Numbered from the stretch's first letter, positions 29,276 through 37,663 are shown. The stretch is DNA of 64,000 bases from CAYTGM01 sp964437365 (GCA_964437365.1 CAYTGM010000005.1:1-64000), one strand, 5' to 3'. A program made the numbers and translations. Notes: generated from the sequence alone by a model not told the origin.

Positions 29276-29293
29276 TAAGGAAATATTTCCTTA
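29276..29293. promoter_or_regulatory. 18-bp perfect palindrome upstream of the CusC gene, candidate operator
   Basis: TAAGGAAATATTTCCTTA is perfectly palindromic and lies 74 bp before the CusC start, between it and the Cys-rich gene. Downstream on the minus strand, TTTAGT and TATACG are spaced 17 bp and could be a weak promoter for the pump genes. Binding by a copper repressor is a guess; the sequence is not the CopY or CueR consensus. Confidence 0.4.
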
Positions 29294-29307
29294 TCGGTTA
29301 ATCAGGA

Positions 29308-29802
29308 TCAGATAATGTAGGTAGAATTCAGGGCGTAGTGAGGCCGCCGGACGTAAGGACTCCCTCGCGTAGGACACCAGCGTGGCCTCTCTGCCATCTC
29401 CGTCAGTGGAGAAACTGTGGAATGAGTAGTTACTGCCGAGATCAGTTTGGATTGGATATTATAAGAGGAGCGAGTGAATGCTAAAGGAGTGTAGACCAGG
29501 TCCTTTTCGGCATCTGCCTTCACGGGACACGGACACTCTTCATCATCGCCGCAAGGGTCAGTCTCACCGAGAGGCTGCTGAGCTGGTGCGTCAGCTTGTC
29601 CATCAGAAGGACAACACCCATGACCTTCAGAAACAGGCGGAGTGGCAGGAACTTGCTGCTTCGGGTCCTGAAGGTGCAAACACCAGACACCACACTGACA
29701 ATGGGGCAATTGCGCCGCCAGCATCGAAAACACGAAAACCACTCCGACCATGGAGGTCAGAAGGCGGTTGGTCATGCTAAGCTGTCGATGCACATTCATC
29801 AT
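29308..29802 (-). CDS. Cys-rich exported protein leading the metal efflux operon
   Basis: A protein of about 164 residues from ATG 29802 (a TTG 14 codons upstream is also open but lacks a ribosome site). A hydrophobic segment (LLTSMVGVVFVFSMLAAQL) acts as signal or anchor. The rest has ten Cys in short clusters: HCQCGVWC, GHGCC, PCGDDEECPC and RWCP. The layout recalls the small exported DUF2946-like proteins that sit beside copper genes, though I cannot confirm membership. It is the first gene of the minus-strand series and is 105 bp upstream of the CusC gene. A copper sensing, scavenging or delivery role in the periplasm is inferred from context and Cys content. Confidence 0.7.
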   Translation of the reverse strand: MMNVHRQLSMTNRLLTSMVGVVFVFSMLAAQLPHCQCGVWCLHLQDPKQQVPATPPVSEGHGCCPSDGQADAPAQQPLGETDPCGDDEECPCPVKADAEKDLVYTPLAFTRSSYNIQSKLISAVTTHSTVSPLTEMAERPRWCPTRGSPYVRRPHYALNSTYII

Positions 29803-29812
29803 AGAGTTAGTG

Positions 29813-29837
29813 TGGCAGCATTTACCTTGCCAGTCAA
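29813..29837 (-). promoter_or_regulatory. Candidate operator/-35 element before the Cys-rich gene
   Basis: On the minus strand TTGACT (29832-29837) is followed by an inverted repeat TGGCA-N10-TGCCA (29813-29832) that would fall in the promoter spacer, as MerR-type operators do. The -10 match (CACACT) is poor and the ATG is only 10 bp further on, so the mRNA would be almost leaderless. Weak evidence. Confidence 0.25.
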
Positions 29838-29903
29838 GCGGCAACGCTGAGGGGCAGAGATTGTAAGGTGGCAGTTCAAATCTTATTACGATTTTCCGGA
29901 TGC

Positions 29904-30083
29904 TCAGGTTATCTGAGATCCGTGTCCATTTAAGTTCATCTGTGGTTGGAGTCCTTTCTTCAAAATATGTGTTTTGATTTGATTCTCCAGTGGTGCGTCG
30001 ATGAGGGCATCAACACTCTCAACATCTCCATGAAACAAAGTCTGTAGACCGATATAGCTGCATGCAAGCTGCTTGCGAGTTGC
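29904..30083 (-). pseudogene. Degenerate ORF without start codon
   Basis: The minus strand stays open for 59 codons after an in-frame TAA at 30084-30086, with no usable start. The product reads as protein (CSYIGLQTLFHGDVESVDAL, then IDAPLENQIKTHILKKG). It is probably the tail of a lost gene. I do not recognise the family. Confidence 0.25.
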
Positions 30084-30170
30084 TTACAAGCTGCTTTCGG
30101 AAGCAGGTAGCACCAAACCTACAACCAGATTACAACCGGGTAAAAGTGATGTAAAATTAACGTCGGCATC

Positions 30171-30199
30171 TTGACAAGCGAGAGGGCTGACTATACGAT
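30171..30199 (+). promoter_or_regulatory. Sigma70-type promoter for the 30279 gene
   Basis: TTGACA at 30171-30176 is a perfect -35 match, followed by a 17-bp spacer and TACGAT at 30194-30199 (four of six matches to TATAAT). Transcription would begin near 30206, leaving a leader of about 70 nt before the ATG at 30279. Confidence 0.6.
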
Positions 30200-30278
30200 C
30201 TGATTCTCGGTGCTCGATTGAGCATCATCACTCAAACATGAAAACACAGTCCGCTTTCGCGGCAGGAGATAGATCAAG

Positions 30279-30989
30279 ATGGCAAAGGTTAACCTCACCC
30301 CATTGACAACGTCTGTGCGAGGTCGGATTGGTACGAACCCCACCGACCCGATTCTCTATCAGGTTGAAGGTCGAACATTTCTTAGAAACGGTACACCCCA
30401 AGAAGACCCACAAACACCTTCACAAATGACCTATCGGGCAGCGATGCAACGCGTTTCGAAGGAATACAGGAAGCTGACTTTTCAGCAGGCAGAAGCGTGG
30501 AGAGTCTATACACATGAGCTCAGAAAGAGGGAGAATACTCTTTATCGAGCTCCGCGTCGAGTTTATGGCGCCTTTCAGCAGATTAATATCCATCGTCTCA
30601 TTGCAGGAGAAACGATTCTTTACGATCCGCCTGAACCCGTCGTTGTCCATACACCATCTGCAGCTCCTGTAGTAGAGCTCGTTTCACCCCAGCAATTGCG
30701 CATCCGATTTTCTCATCTATATGAAGCAGGAAAGGTTATCTGGAGAATACACATTTCAGATGCTTTGGATTCGCCCATGAGAAAAGCGCTGGAGACTCAG
30801 ATCAGGTCAGCCACGGACTCCCCTACTGAGAGTTACTTTGTAAGTAGGGCCTTTGAAGAATCGATCTTATTGGACACAAGGTCGAACTATGAGGCCGGAC
30901 AGACTCTTGGCATGGAGGTTTTAGGGTTAAGCGCGGCTTATACTCCGGGAGAAAAAGCACTTCATCGACGGGTAGAGATTAAGCCCTGA
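30279..30989 (+). CDS. Conserved-type protein of unknown function
   Basis: A 236-residue soluble protein without signal peptide or membrane helix. The N-terminus reads VRGRIGTNPTDPILYQVEGR, then FLRNGTPQEDPQTPSQMTYRAAM and KLTFQQAEAWRVY. This 'G.IG...Y...G...R......TP.Q...R..F......W..LT..Q..AW' pattern resembles a family of small phage-structure-like or DUF6266-like proteins, but I cannot confirm it. Residues about 120-236 look like beta-rich domains. AGGAG lies about 10 bp before the ATG and a strong promoter precedes it, so it is probably expressed alone. Function unknown. It is convergent with the SulP transporter gene. Confidence 0.75.
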   Translation: MAKVNLTPLTTSVRGRIGTNPTDPILYQVEGRTFLRNGTPQEDPQTPSQMTYRAAMQRVSKEYRKLTFQQAEAWRVYTHELRKRENTLYRAPRRVYGAFQQINIHRLIAGETILYDPPEPVVVHTPSAAPVVELVSPQQLRIRFSHLYEAGKVIWRIHISDALDSPMRKALETQIRSATDSPTESYFVSRAFEESILLDTRSNYEAGQTLGMEVLGLSAAYTPGEKALHRRVEIKP

Positions 30990-31059
30990 AATGAAGAAGT
31001 GAATATTTCTGCCAGGGTGGTCAAAATATAAAGATCGGATCCATCAAGCAGGAACGAAA

Positions 31060-31074
31060 GATACTCGGAGTATC
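31060..31074. repeat. Small inverted repeat between convergent genes
   Basis: GATACTC-G-GAGTATC is a perfect inverted repeat in the 101-bp gap between two convergent genes. No T run follows, so it is not a canonical intrinsic terminator; a role in ending transcription is only possible. Confidence 0.3.
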
Positions 31075-31090
31075 GAAACCTGAGTGAGCG

Positions 31091-32740
31091 TTAGGCGATT
31101 TTCTGAACGGCGTTATAGGCCATCTGAAGAGACGTCAGGCGAGAGTCAGTAAAGTGCTCTTTATCAATGAGCCGATCAATACCGAAATTCCTCAAACGCT
31201 GAAAGGAAGCCTGGTTCGGGCAGTAGACGAAAACCTCGCAGCCAGCTTCTTTTGAGTCGCGTACCGCGTTCTCCAGAGCAATGATGATAGACGTATCAAA
31301 CATCGGGACATCACTCAAATCAAGTACCATGGCTTTATATTCATGGATTCTTGCATGTTGACGAGATATGGCTTTTGCGACACCGAAGATCATCGGTCCA
31401 GAAAGATAGAAGAAAAGCACCTTCCCTTCAGATCGGTTGAGCCAGCTTCGCTCCTCCAGCGTGAGAGGAACATCGTCATCTGCATCGCTGATTGCTTTCA
31501 CATTCTGTTCCTGCATACGGCTTAAGCGATCAATGGTAACGATGTTGGCGATAAAGACGCCAAGTCCCACGGCAACGATGAGGTCGACAAAGACAGTCAG
31601 AAGCATCACACCGTACATGATGGCAATCGGTACGCGCGATATACGATGAGAACGCGTCAGAAAACTCCAGTCGAGAATATTAAACCCGACATACATTGCG
31701 ATCGCCGCCAGTACGGCGAGAGGAATCGGAGCTGTCAATGATGACAAACCAAGCACAACCAGCAGAAGAATCAAGGCGCGAGTAATGCCAGCGACGGGAG
31801 ATCGTGCCCCAACCTGGATATTGACGACGGTTCCCATGGTTGCTCCCGCTCCGGGAAGCCCACCAAACAGTCCGCTGATCATATTGGCAAAACCCTGTCC
31901 GATCAACTCGCGATTTGAATCATGTTCTTTACGCGTCAGACTGTCTCCGATTACGGCTGTGAGCAATGTATCGATACATCCCAGGATTCCAAGTACCAGT
32001 GCATCAAGAATCATGGTCAGAAGCATTTCCGACGTAAAAGTTGGAAACTGTATAGATGGAAGACCACCAGGTATTTCTCCGATGCGCCGGATACCAGCGT
32101 TAGCGAAAAACAAGATTGAGACCAGCGTCATGACAACGAGTGCCAGCAGTTGTGGAGGAATGAGGGAACATAGTCTTTTGGGAGTAAGGAAAAGTAGAGC
32201 TAGAGTGCATGTCCCCAGGATAAACTCGTTCATTTCCATATTGCGCAGAAGTTCAGGCAGAGCACCCAGGGTTCCTGTTACTCCCCCGGCAGGCGCCGGA
32301 TGACCTAGAAACGGAGCGAGTTGAATGATGATAAGGATGACGCCTATACCGGACATGAAGCCGGAAATCACGCTGTAGGGCATAATGGTGATATATCGAC
32401 CCAGCTTGAGGTAACCGAGTATAATCTGGAAGAAGCCTGCCATCATGACTACGGTAAAGGCCATGGCGAGTCCTTTTTCCGGATAGCTCGCGAGCATACT
32501 GGTAAGGACCGCTGTCATGATCACGGTCATAGGACCTGTTGGCTCTGAGATGAGTGTTCGCGAACCGCCGAAGAGTGCTGCGAAGAGGCCAACGAGAATG
32601 GCGCCCCAGAGTCCGGCCTGAGCGCCTGCTCCGGAAGCCACGCCGAAGGCGAGAGCCAGAGGGAGAGAAACCACAGCGGTGGTGAGGCCTCCGAAAAGGT
32701 CGCCTCTCCAATGTTTTTCTGAGTATCGATCTTCGACCAA
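31091..32740 (-). CDS. SulP-family anion transporter with STAS domain
   Basis: A 549-residue inner-membrane transporter. The N-terminal half is the SulP core: WRGDLFGGLTTAVVSLPLAL, GLWGAILVGLFAALFGGSRT and ISEPTGPMTVIM, then IMPYSVISGFMSGIGVILII. Residues about 435-545 form the cytoplasmic STAS domain (KAMVLDLSDVPMFDTSIIIA). SulP proteins carry sulfate, bicarbonate or organic anions. The short loops and GPTGPMT motif recall BicA-like bicarbonate carriers, but sequence alone does not fix the substrate. The start is TTG at 32740 with GGAG nine bases upstream; an in-frame TAA at 32759-32761 rules out a longer form. It stands alone on its strand. Confidence 0.93.
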   Translation of the reverse strand: MVEDRYSEKHWRGDLFGGLTTAVVSLPLALAFGVASGAGAQAGLWGAILVGLFAALFGGSRTLISEPTGPMTVIMTAVLTSMLASYPEKGLAMAFTVVMMAGFFQIILGYLKLGRYITIMPYSVISGFMSGIGVILIIIQLAPFLGHPAPAGGVTGTLGALPELLRNMEMNEFILGTCTLALLFLTPKRLCSLIPPQLLALVVMTLVSILFFANAGIRRIGEIPGGLPSIQFPTFTSEMLLTMILDALVLGILGCIDTLLTAVIGDSLTRKEHDSNRELIGQGFANMISGLFGGLPGAGATMGTVVNIQVGARSPVAGITRALILLLVVLGLSSLTAPIPLAVLAAIAMYVGFNILDWSFLTRSHRISRVPIAIMYGVMLLTVFVDLIVAVGLGVFIANIVTIDRLSRMQEQNVKAISDADDDVPLTLEERSWLNRSEGKVLFFYLSGPMIFGVAKAISRQHARIHEYKAMVLDLSDVPMFDTSIIIALENAVRDSKEAGCEVFVYCPNQASFQRLRNFGIDRLIDKEHFTDSRLTSLQMAYNAVQKIA

Positions 32741-33113
32741 AGTGGTGAGCTCCGCGCATTACTTAAACAATTAAGTCATGGGCATATGAAACCCTTTCAT
32801 GGCAGCACGCAACACTCTTTTTTTTTTGGACCGACTTGGAACGGTCAAAAAAATAATAAAACAATACACTTATGATTACAGGTGTCCTTTGAGCATACAT
32901 TTCTTGAAGACTGATTGTATCGACATGATGACAAGATGAAAAGGATCAGGATTCAAGTTCATAGAAATCGTCGAGCTATCGGTTACGATCTTGTCAATAT
33001 TGCCTGAATTCTTTCGGAGGGTAAATACGGAGCTGATCTTTAGTCTCGTTGCTCCGGTCTGACTCAGACCGTTGCTTATGGCGCCATCGATCCCTGGGCC
33101 AGTGGGACACCAA
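32741..33113. other. Intergenic region with long interrupted inverted repeat
   Basis: The left part of the 613-bp gap between the SulP gene and the sialidase-like gene. At 32821-32853 a T-rich arm plus GACCG faces CGGTC plus an A run, giving an extended hairpin, but both strands end in A rather than T after the GC stem, so it is not a standard terminator. I see no gene here; frames are short and of unusual composition. Confidence 0.4.
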
Positions 33114-33300
33114 TCAAGGAAAACCGCCGCACGCACGTCTGCTTTTCTTCACATATAGAATTACGGCAATGCCCGCCACTCCAATCAAAGCTCCGAGGGG
33201 CAGGGAGTTCTGAAGAGGGGTTCCTGGAAGAAGCCCAGTCGCAACACTGAAAGCGACGAGGGTGAGTAAGAACGCAAGACGCCCCGCAAGACATTGTTGC
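33114..33300 (-). pseudogene. Remnant: 3' end of an MFS transporter gene, duplicate of the 37877-39112 gene end
   Basis: Translated on the minus strand, this piece reads LAGRLAFLLTLVAFSVATGL, then LPGTPLQNSLPLGALIGVAG, ending KKSRRACGGFP and a stop at 33114-33116. The intact MFS gene reads LAGRLAFSLTLVAFSAVTGL, then LPGNPLQNSLALGAVIGVSG. By hand count about 96 of 114 bases agree (33176-33290 against 37946-38060). Homology stops near 33290-33300, so only the last helix and tail remain. There is no start. It is in the same orientation as the intact gene and the 33354-37663 genes lie between the copies. Confidence 0.8.
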
Positions 33301-33353
33301 TAATACCAGATATGTATCATGTACACCGATCACCCTGACCAAATATAAGTATT

Positions 33354-35510
33354 CTATTCAGAGGATGGCAGTAACTTGAACTCCTGCAAAGTCATTGCAT
33401 AGCGGCTGTTGCGAGGTGAAGCTGCCTGCTCTGTATAATTTGCTGAATAACACAACCACATAGTATGACCATCCATGCCGATAAATTTGGAAGGTATATT
33501 CACGAAGTAAGCCTGGCGTCCGAAGTCTTCCATGTAACTGACTAAACGATATGGACCTTCAACCCTGTCGGCTTCCATTATATATGTATCAAAAGATTCG
33601 TAGACATTTTGCTGTGCAGTTGTTACACAAAGCAGGTACTTTTCCAGAACGGGATTATAGGTAGCGGTTACACAGCCGGTTCGTCCTGGCCACTCAACTA
33701 GAGGCTTCATGTCGTCTATTCTCTTGGACCATGTGGGTTCACCATTTGAATCGAAGCCTGCAAAATACTCATAGGCATCTCTGTTATTGATGGAGGCTTC
33801 GGATGGAAGAACGCGCACAAGATTGATCTCATCTCCCATCGTCCATGTAAAGTCTTCATAGTTTCCGATTTGTCTGGTACCATGCCCAACTAAATAGGCT
33901 TTTCCATCGGGTGAATAGACGTTATTCTGACCGAAATCAATAAAGTGGGGCGCTCCTATACGCACAGGCGAACGGAGCTCTGACCCATCCTCTGAAACAT
34001 CAACACCAAAAAGGTTGTCAACCGGTGTTCGTGGAGTTTCCTTCCACGTATGGCCGTAATCACGAGAAGTTCGAAACCCGACAAAAGGGCCCATTGCTCC
34101 CAGAACATTATCAGGACGGGCGGGGAACCCTATATTGTATGTACCATAGTACCAGACTCCACCTTGCAATAGTGACCCACAGGGATATCTTGTACCCAGG
34201 GGGTCAGCTCTGGATGTATATAATCCAATGGCATCTACCTTGAGATCCATGGGGTCGTCACCCTGAATAATCACCATTCCGGTTGTTGCACCCTTCAAAT
34301 CTGACCTGGAAAAAAGTCCTTGAACACGGCCATCCGTGAATGGCGAATACAGATTACCATCGGAAGCCCATGAAGGGTAGAATGTGTCTGCTTCCGTATA
34401 GTGGGTTCCTCTCCCGGTGAAGGCAATACCGCCATAATCTGTAGAGTCTTTTACAGGACGATTCTCTGGTGGAGTTGACGGCCAGTTGGGACTGGTCAAA
34501 ACTTCTCCGATGTGGAAATCCCCCTCAAAAACGGCATCATCAGTTTCAAGGACAAGCTTGAGATCGTTGAGCTTTGTCCGATCTGATGCACTTATGGGAG
34601 GATCAAAATCAGTGTAGAGTACCGTAAACCTTTCCCATTCGGCTGGGTCCACGAAATTATGTGGGTGAACAGTTTGTCGAAAAGTGACGCTCCTATGTTG
34701 AGTTCCGTTCTCATTCATTGCCAGAATATAGAAAGGGCACCTGTGCGCCTTAACTTGAACGCTAAGGGCTTGGTCGGAGGCCTCCACAGCATCGAGAATT
34801 CCTGGTAGCACAACTTGGATTTTTCCATTTTGAGGTACCACATCCTGCAGTTCTATATAATCGACAAAACAGCAAAAGCCCTGATTAGCATCCAGGTCTT
34901 CCCAATCGACACGCAACATAACCGACCCTTGTATTAATCCATCATAAGTTAGCGTTGAAAAGGGTGGTTGCCAACTCTCTGTTGGAGGGAACTCAAGTGT
35001 ATGGGCCCGCTCTCCATCAACATAGAGACCGCATCGGTTAGTGCGCCCCGAACCATTCGTGTAAGCGATCGCAAGGCCGTGTGCAGGCTGTATGTTATCA
35101 AAGGCAATATATTCCGGTTTTCCATCGAAAGGTGGATCACCAAAGCTGGTTATATATCGACCTTCCGAGGCATCCTCATGATCATGTAAAAGCACGCCGG
35201 GAGATAGACGAGCTTCCTCAGCTTGAAGAACAACATTGCTCAGATTTTCCCCCAACCTGTTTTCTTCTTCACCTCTGGGAACGACGCCGAGGCGAAAGCG
35301 GAAGTTAATGTTTCCGTCTTCTGTCGATTGTTCGATCATATTTTCTCGAGAATAAACTGCGGAGCCTTCTGTCTGGAGTAGGATATGAGACGAAGGAGTC
35401 TTTAAAAAGAGTCGACGTTGTTGTTGAGGAGTTGAAGCCATAACTTGAGAGATCCAAATGGAAAGAATGGTGAATTTTAAAAAATGATGTAAGAACACAT
35501 GCTGTTGCAT
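33354..35510 (-). CDS. Exported sialidase-like (Asp-box) protein with CBM-like N-terminus
   Basis: A 718-residue protein with a signal peptide (FLKFTILSIWISQVMA). Residues about 85-225 look like a CBM6/35-type sugar-binding sandwich (VVLQAEEARLSPGVLL, ENIQ-type FDNIQPAHGLAIAYTNGSGR, CCFVDYIELQD). The second half has propeller features, including one Asp-box (SRDYGHTW) and repeated motifs such as DTFYPSWASDGNLYSPFTDG, WYYGTYNIGF and VYSPDGKAYLVGHG. This suggests a glycosidase or sugar-binding propeller near the sialidase type. I cannot name the family or the catalytic residues. It is divergently transcribed from an AraC regulator 115 bp away, which suggests induction by a carbohydrate. Confidence 0.8.
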   Translation of the reverse strand: MQQHVFLHHFLKFTILSIWISQVMASTPQQQRRLFLKTPSSHILLQTEGSAVYSRENMIEQSTEDGNINFRFRLGVVPRGEEENRLGENLSNVVLQAEEARLSPGVLLHDHEDASEGRYITSFGDPPFDGKPEYIAFDNIQPAHGLAIAYTNGSGRTNRCGLYVDGERAHTLEFPPTESWQPPFSTLTYDGLIQGSVMLRVDWEDLDANQGFCCFVDYIELQDVVPQNGKIQVVLPGILDAVEASDQALSVQVKAHRCPFYILAMNENGTQHRSVTFRQTVHPHNFVDPAEWERFTVLYTDFDPPISASDRTKLNDLKLVLETDDAVFEGDFHIGEVLTSPNWPSTPPENRPVKDSTDYGGIAFTGRGTHYTEADTFYPSWASDGNLYSPFTDGRVQGLFSRSDLKGATTGMVIIQGDDPMDLKVDAIGLYTSRADPLGTRYPCGSLLQGGVWYYGTYNIGFPARPDNVLGAMGPFVGFRTSRDYGHTWKETPRTPVDNLFGVDVSEDGSELRSPVRIGAPHFIDFGQNNVYSPDGKAYLVGHGTRQIGNYEDFTWTMGDEINLVRVLPSEASINNRDAYEYFAGFDSNGEPTWSKRIDDMKPLVEWPGRTGCVTATYNPVLEKYLLCVTTAQQNVYESFDTYIMEADRVEGPYRLVSYMEDFGRQAYFVNIPSKFIGMDGHTMWLCYSANYTEQAASPRNSRYAMTLQEFKLLPSSE

Positions 35511-35556
35511 AGATTATCCTGCCAAGGCTATTAATTGATTCCTAAAGACTTGACAG

Positions 35557-35608
35557 CAATAATTAAGGTTGCTTGCCAGAGTTGCCTGTCAATAATTCAG
35601 GCTTATTG
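35557..35608 (+). promoter_or_regulatory. Two direct repeats in the AraC intergenic region, candidate AraC sites
   Basis: CAATAATTAAGGTTGCTTG (35557-35575) and CAATAATTCAGGCTTATTG (35590-35608) agree at 15 of 19 positions and start 33 bp apart, about three helical turns. AraC-type regulators bind such direct repeats. TTGACA at 35550-35555 overlaps the left side. They lie between the divergent sialidase-like and AraC genes. Confidence 0.45.
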
Positions 35609-35625
35609 TATGCTTGATATTCTGC

Positions 35626-36477
35626 ATGTCGAGTGAAAGTAAAACTTTGGGACCTGACAAAATCTTGACTAAAAAAGACATTTCTGTGCACATGCGTGAA
35701 GTCGTAATTGGGGAAGCATGTTATCCTCCGGGTGGCTCTTTAGGTCCACGAAGGCAATCACATTATCAGTTTGTCTACTTACGTAATGGCTCTTGCTCTG
35801 TCCACCTCGACGATGAGGTCTATAAGCTTAAAGGCCCCTCTGTATTTCTTTTGATTCCTGGAAGGAAAGAACAATTTTATTTCGATACCCAGGAGATTAC
35901 TGATCATGCCTGGCTTCATTTCTTCTTTGAGAAGAATGAAGATTCGAGCAATGCGTCTCGCTATGCACTTCCACTTGCCGCACGCTTGACAAAGCGAATG
36001 GAGGCTCTTCTTGCTCTTGCGATGGGGTTGCGTGACGACCCTGGGCCCTATTCTCAAGTCTACCTCAACCTTCTTGGAGACTGCCTATGGCTTGATTTTA
36101 TCAGTCAGTTCCCAGACTCATCTCTGGCACTCACAATTAAGCACCCAGCAATCAATAGAGCACTTGCTTATATAGATGCCCATTGGCAACATGAGGGTCT
36201 TAAAGAAAAAGATATTGCGCATGCTGCCTGCGTGACTCCCCGCCATTTATTACGCTTGTTCAAGCAGCACTTTGGTCAATCTCCAATGCGCTACGTATGG
36301 CATGTGCGACTTCAGAGGGCGTTGGACTTAATCGCATCGACGGGCCTTCCAGTCTCACTTATTGCCGAACAAACGGGATTTCGAAGCAGCGCACACTTCT
36401 CAAGAGCAGTAAAGGAACAAACGGATCTGAGTCCCAGACAGTTTCGTCGTGACAAATGGAAATCACGGAGGTCATGA
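35626..36477 (+). CDS. AraC-family transcriptional regulator
   Basis: A 283-residue activator. The N-terminal 140 residues form a cupin-type sensing domain (YQFVYLRNGSCSVHLDDEVY, LKGPSVFLLIPGRKEQFYFD) typical of sugar-responsive AraC proteins. The C-terminal 100 residues carry the two helix-turn-helix motifs (LKEKDIAHAACVTPRHLLRL, VSLIAEQTGFRSSAHFSRAV) and the closing SPRQFRR. I chose ATG 35626 rather than the TTG at 35614 because the former is a normal start. Divergent from the exported sialidase-like gene, which it most likely controls in response to a glycan breakdown product. The serine hydrolase gene is convergent with it. Confidence 0.93.
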   Translation: MSSESKTLGPDKILTKKDISVHMREVVIGEACYPPGGSLGPRRQSHYQFVYLRNGSCSVHLDDEVYKLKGPSVFLLIPGRKEQFYFDTQEITDHAWLHFFFEKNEDSSNASRYALPLAARLTKRMEALLALAMGLRDDPGPYSQVYLNLLGDCLWLDFISQFPDSSLALTIKHPAINRALAYIDAHWQHEGLKEKDIAHAACVTPRHLLRLFKQHFGQSPMRYVWHVRLQRALDLIASTGLPVSLIAEQTGFRSSAHFSRAVKEQTDLSPRQFRRDKWKSRRS

Positions 36478-36538
36478 TAGTATATCTATACGAATCTTTT
36501 TCTCCAGAAGAACCTGGGAAACACATATATCTCTTCGA

Positions 36539-37663
36539 TCATCTTAAGACAGCATCAACGGTGCGTGCGTAGTTGCAGAAGTCGCTCTGCAAGTACAGTG
36601 CAGGGCTTACGATTGCAATTACGGTATTGCTCACAGGATCAATTGTAAGAACACAGCCTGTATAGCCGGGGTGTCCGATCGCTTGAGACGATTGCTTCAT
36701 CCCGAAGGGACAGCGATTCTCTCCCATGGGGTTCTGCCAGAATCCTACGGAACGATGAAAGCCTCCCGATTGATCTTCCAACGCCAGTCGAGCCACTTCA
36801 TGGGAAATTAGTTTGCAATTGGGATCTTCCTCCAGTAGTACACGGCCGATTTTCACCAATTCAGCAGCATTGGTCCAGAGGCCTGTCTCGCCTAATGGCG
36901 GACATTCAGCAACTTCGTGAACTACGCGACCCTGAGTCTTATCATACGGGAGCACACGCCCTGTGGCTTCTGCATTTTTCCACTCAAAAGTGGTCCGTTC
37001 AAGACCAAGCGGCTCGAAGAGGACTTCTCTGGCAAAGCTTTCAATACCTTTCCCTGCAACTCGTTCGATTAGTTGCATCAGAATGAAATAACCGGTGCTC
37101 CAGTACTCCATTTTTGTCCCTGCAGGCCAATTACGTTCACGTTTACGATACACACGCTCCGCAAAGGCTCCCAGCTCTGTCTCGCGGGTTGGCCAGGCTT
37201 CTGTCTGTACTGCAGCATAGCCGGAGGTATGGGTTGAAAGTTGGCGGATGGTTCCTGATTTATCTGGATACAACGGTAAGTAGTTAGAAACTGGGTCATC
37301 GATATTGATAGCTTTCTGATCTATAAGCTTCAAAAGCAATAGCCCGATAACAGGTTTTGTCACCGATCCCACGTTCATCAAAGTTTCAGGGGTAATTTCA
37401 GTCAAGTTTTCACCTGAATGCTTTTCAAACCCGGCAGAGTGATGAACCTCAGGGAAGCCCTGTCGGGAAATTGACACTTGAATTCCGGGAACAATTCCGA
37501 TTTTAATCAGGTCATCACAAGCCTTTACTACGGTTTTTGGGCTATCAGGCATGGAAGAGAATTCTTTCTGTTCGAGGTTTTGAAAAAGACATCCGGACAA
37601 AGTAGCTCCTGCGAAAGAAGAAACAAGTCCCCCGGTAATTGTTAGAAATTTGCGTCGATTCAT
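36539..37663 (-). CDS. Beta-lactamase-fold serine hydrolase, exported lipoprotein
   Basis: A protein of about 374 residues from ATG 37663; a TTG 11 codons upstream would bury the leader. The leader begins MNRRKFLTITGGLVSSF and ends with LSGC, combining a twin-Arg motif and a lipobox, so export and lipid anchoring are likely. The catalytic SxxK is in MNVGSVTKPV. The second motif, normally YxN, reads YWS (EYWSTGYFILMQLIE). The glycine-rich third region is HPGYTGCVLTIDP (HxG type). Relatives are class C beta-lactamases, DD-peptidases and esterases. The Asn-to-Ser change suggests esterase or peptidase rather than antibiotic hydrolysis. It lies inside the block flanked by MFS gene copies. Confidence 0.9.
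   Translation of the reverse strand: MNRRKFLTITGGLVSSFAGATLSGCLFQNLEQKEFSSMPDSPKTVVKACDDLIKIGIVPGIQVSISRQGFPEVHHSAGFEKHSGENLTEITPETLMNVGSVTKPVIGLLLLKLIDQKAINIDDPVSNYLPLYPDKSGTIRQLSTHTSGYAAVQTEAWPTRETELGAFAERVYRKRERNWPAGTKMEYWSTGYFILMQLIERVAGKGIESFAREVLFEPLGLERTTFEWKNAEATGRVLPYDKTQGRVVHEVAECPPLGETGLWTNAAELVKIGRVLLEEDPNCKLISHEVARLALEDQSGGFHRSVGFWQNPMGENRCPFGMKQSSQAIGHPGYTGCVLTIDPVSNTVIAIVSPALYLQSDFCNYARTVDAVLR

Larger units (their letters stand above)
29845..30278. other. 434-bp divergent intergenic region
   Basis: It holds a decayed minus-strand frame (29904-30083), a short direct repeat of AAGCTGCTT around 30068-30095, and a clear plus-strand promoter at 30171-30199. I see no intact gene in it. 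Confidence 0.5.

Noticed and set aside
32818..32853. T-run/hairpin/A-run as an intrinsic terminator
   Set aside because: On both strands the GC stem is followed by A, not T, so it does not fit a standard terminator.
33076..33342. 88-codon minus frame over the MFS relic
   Set aside because: It reads a different frame from the one with MFS homology.
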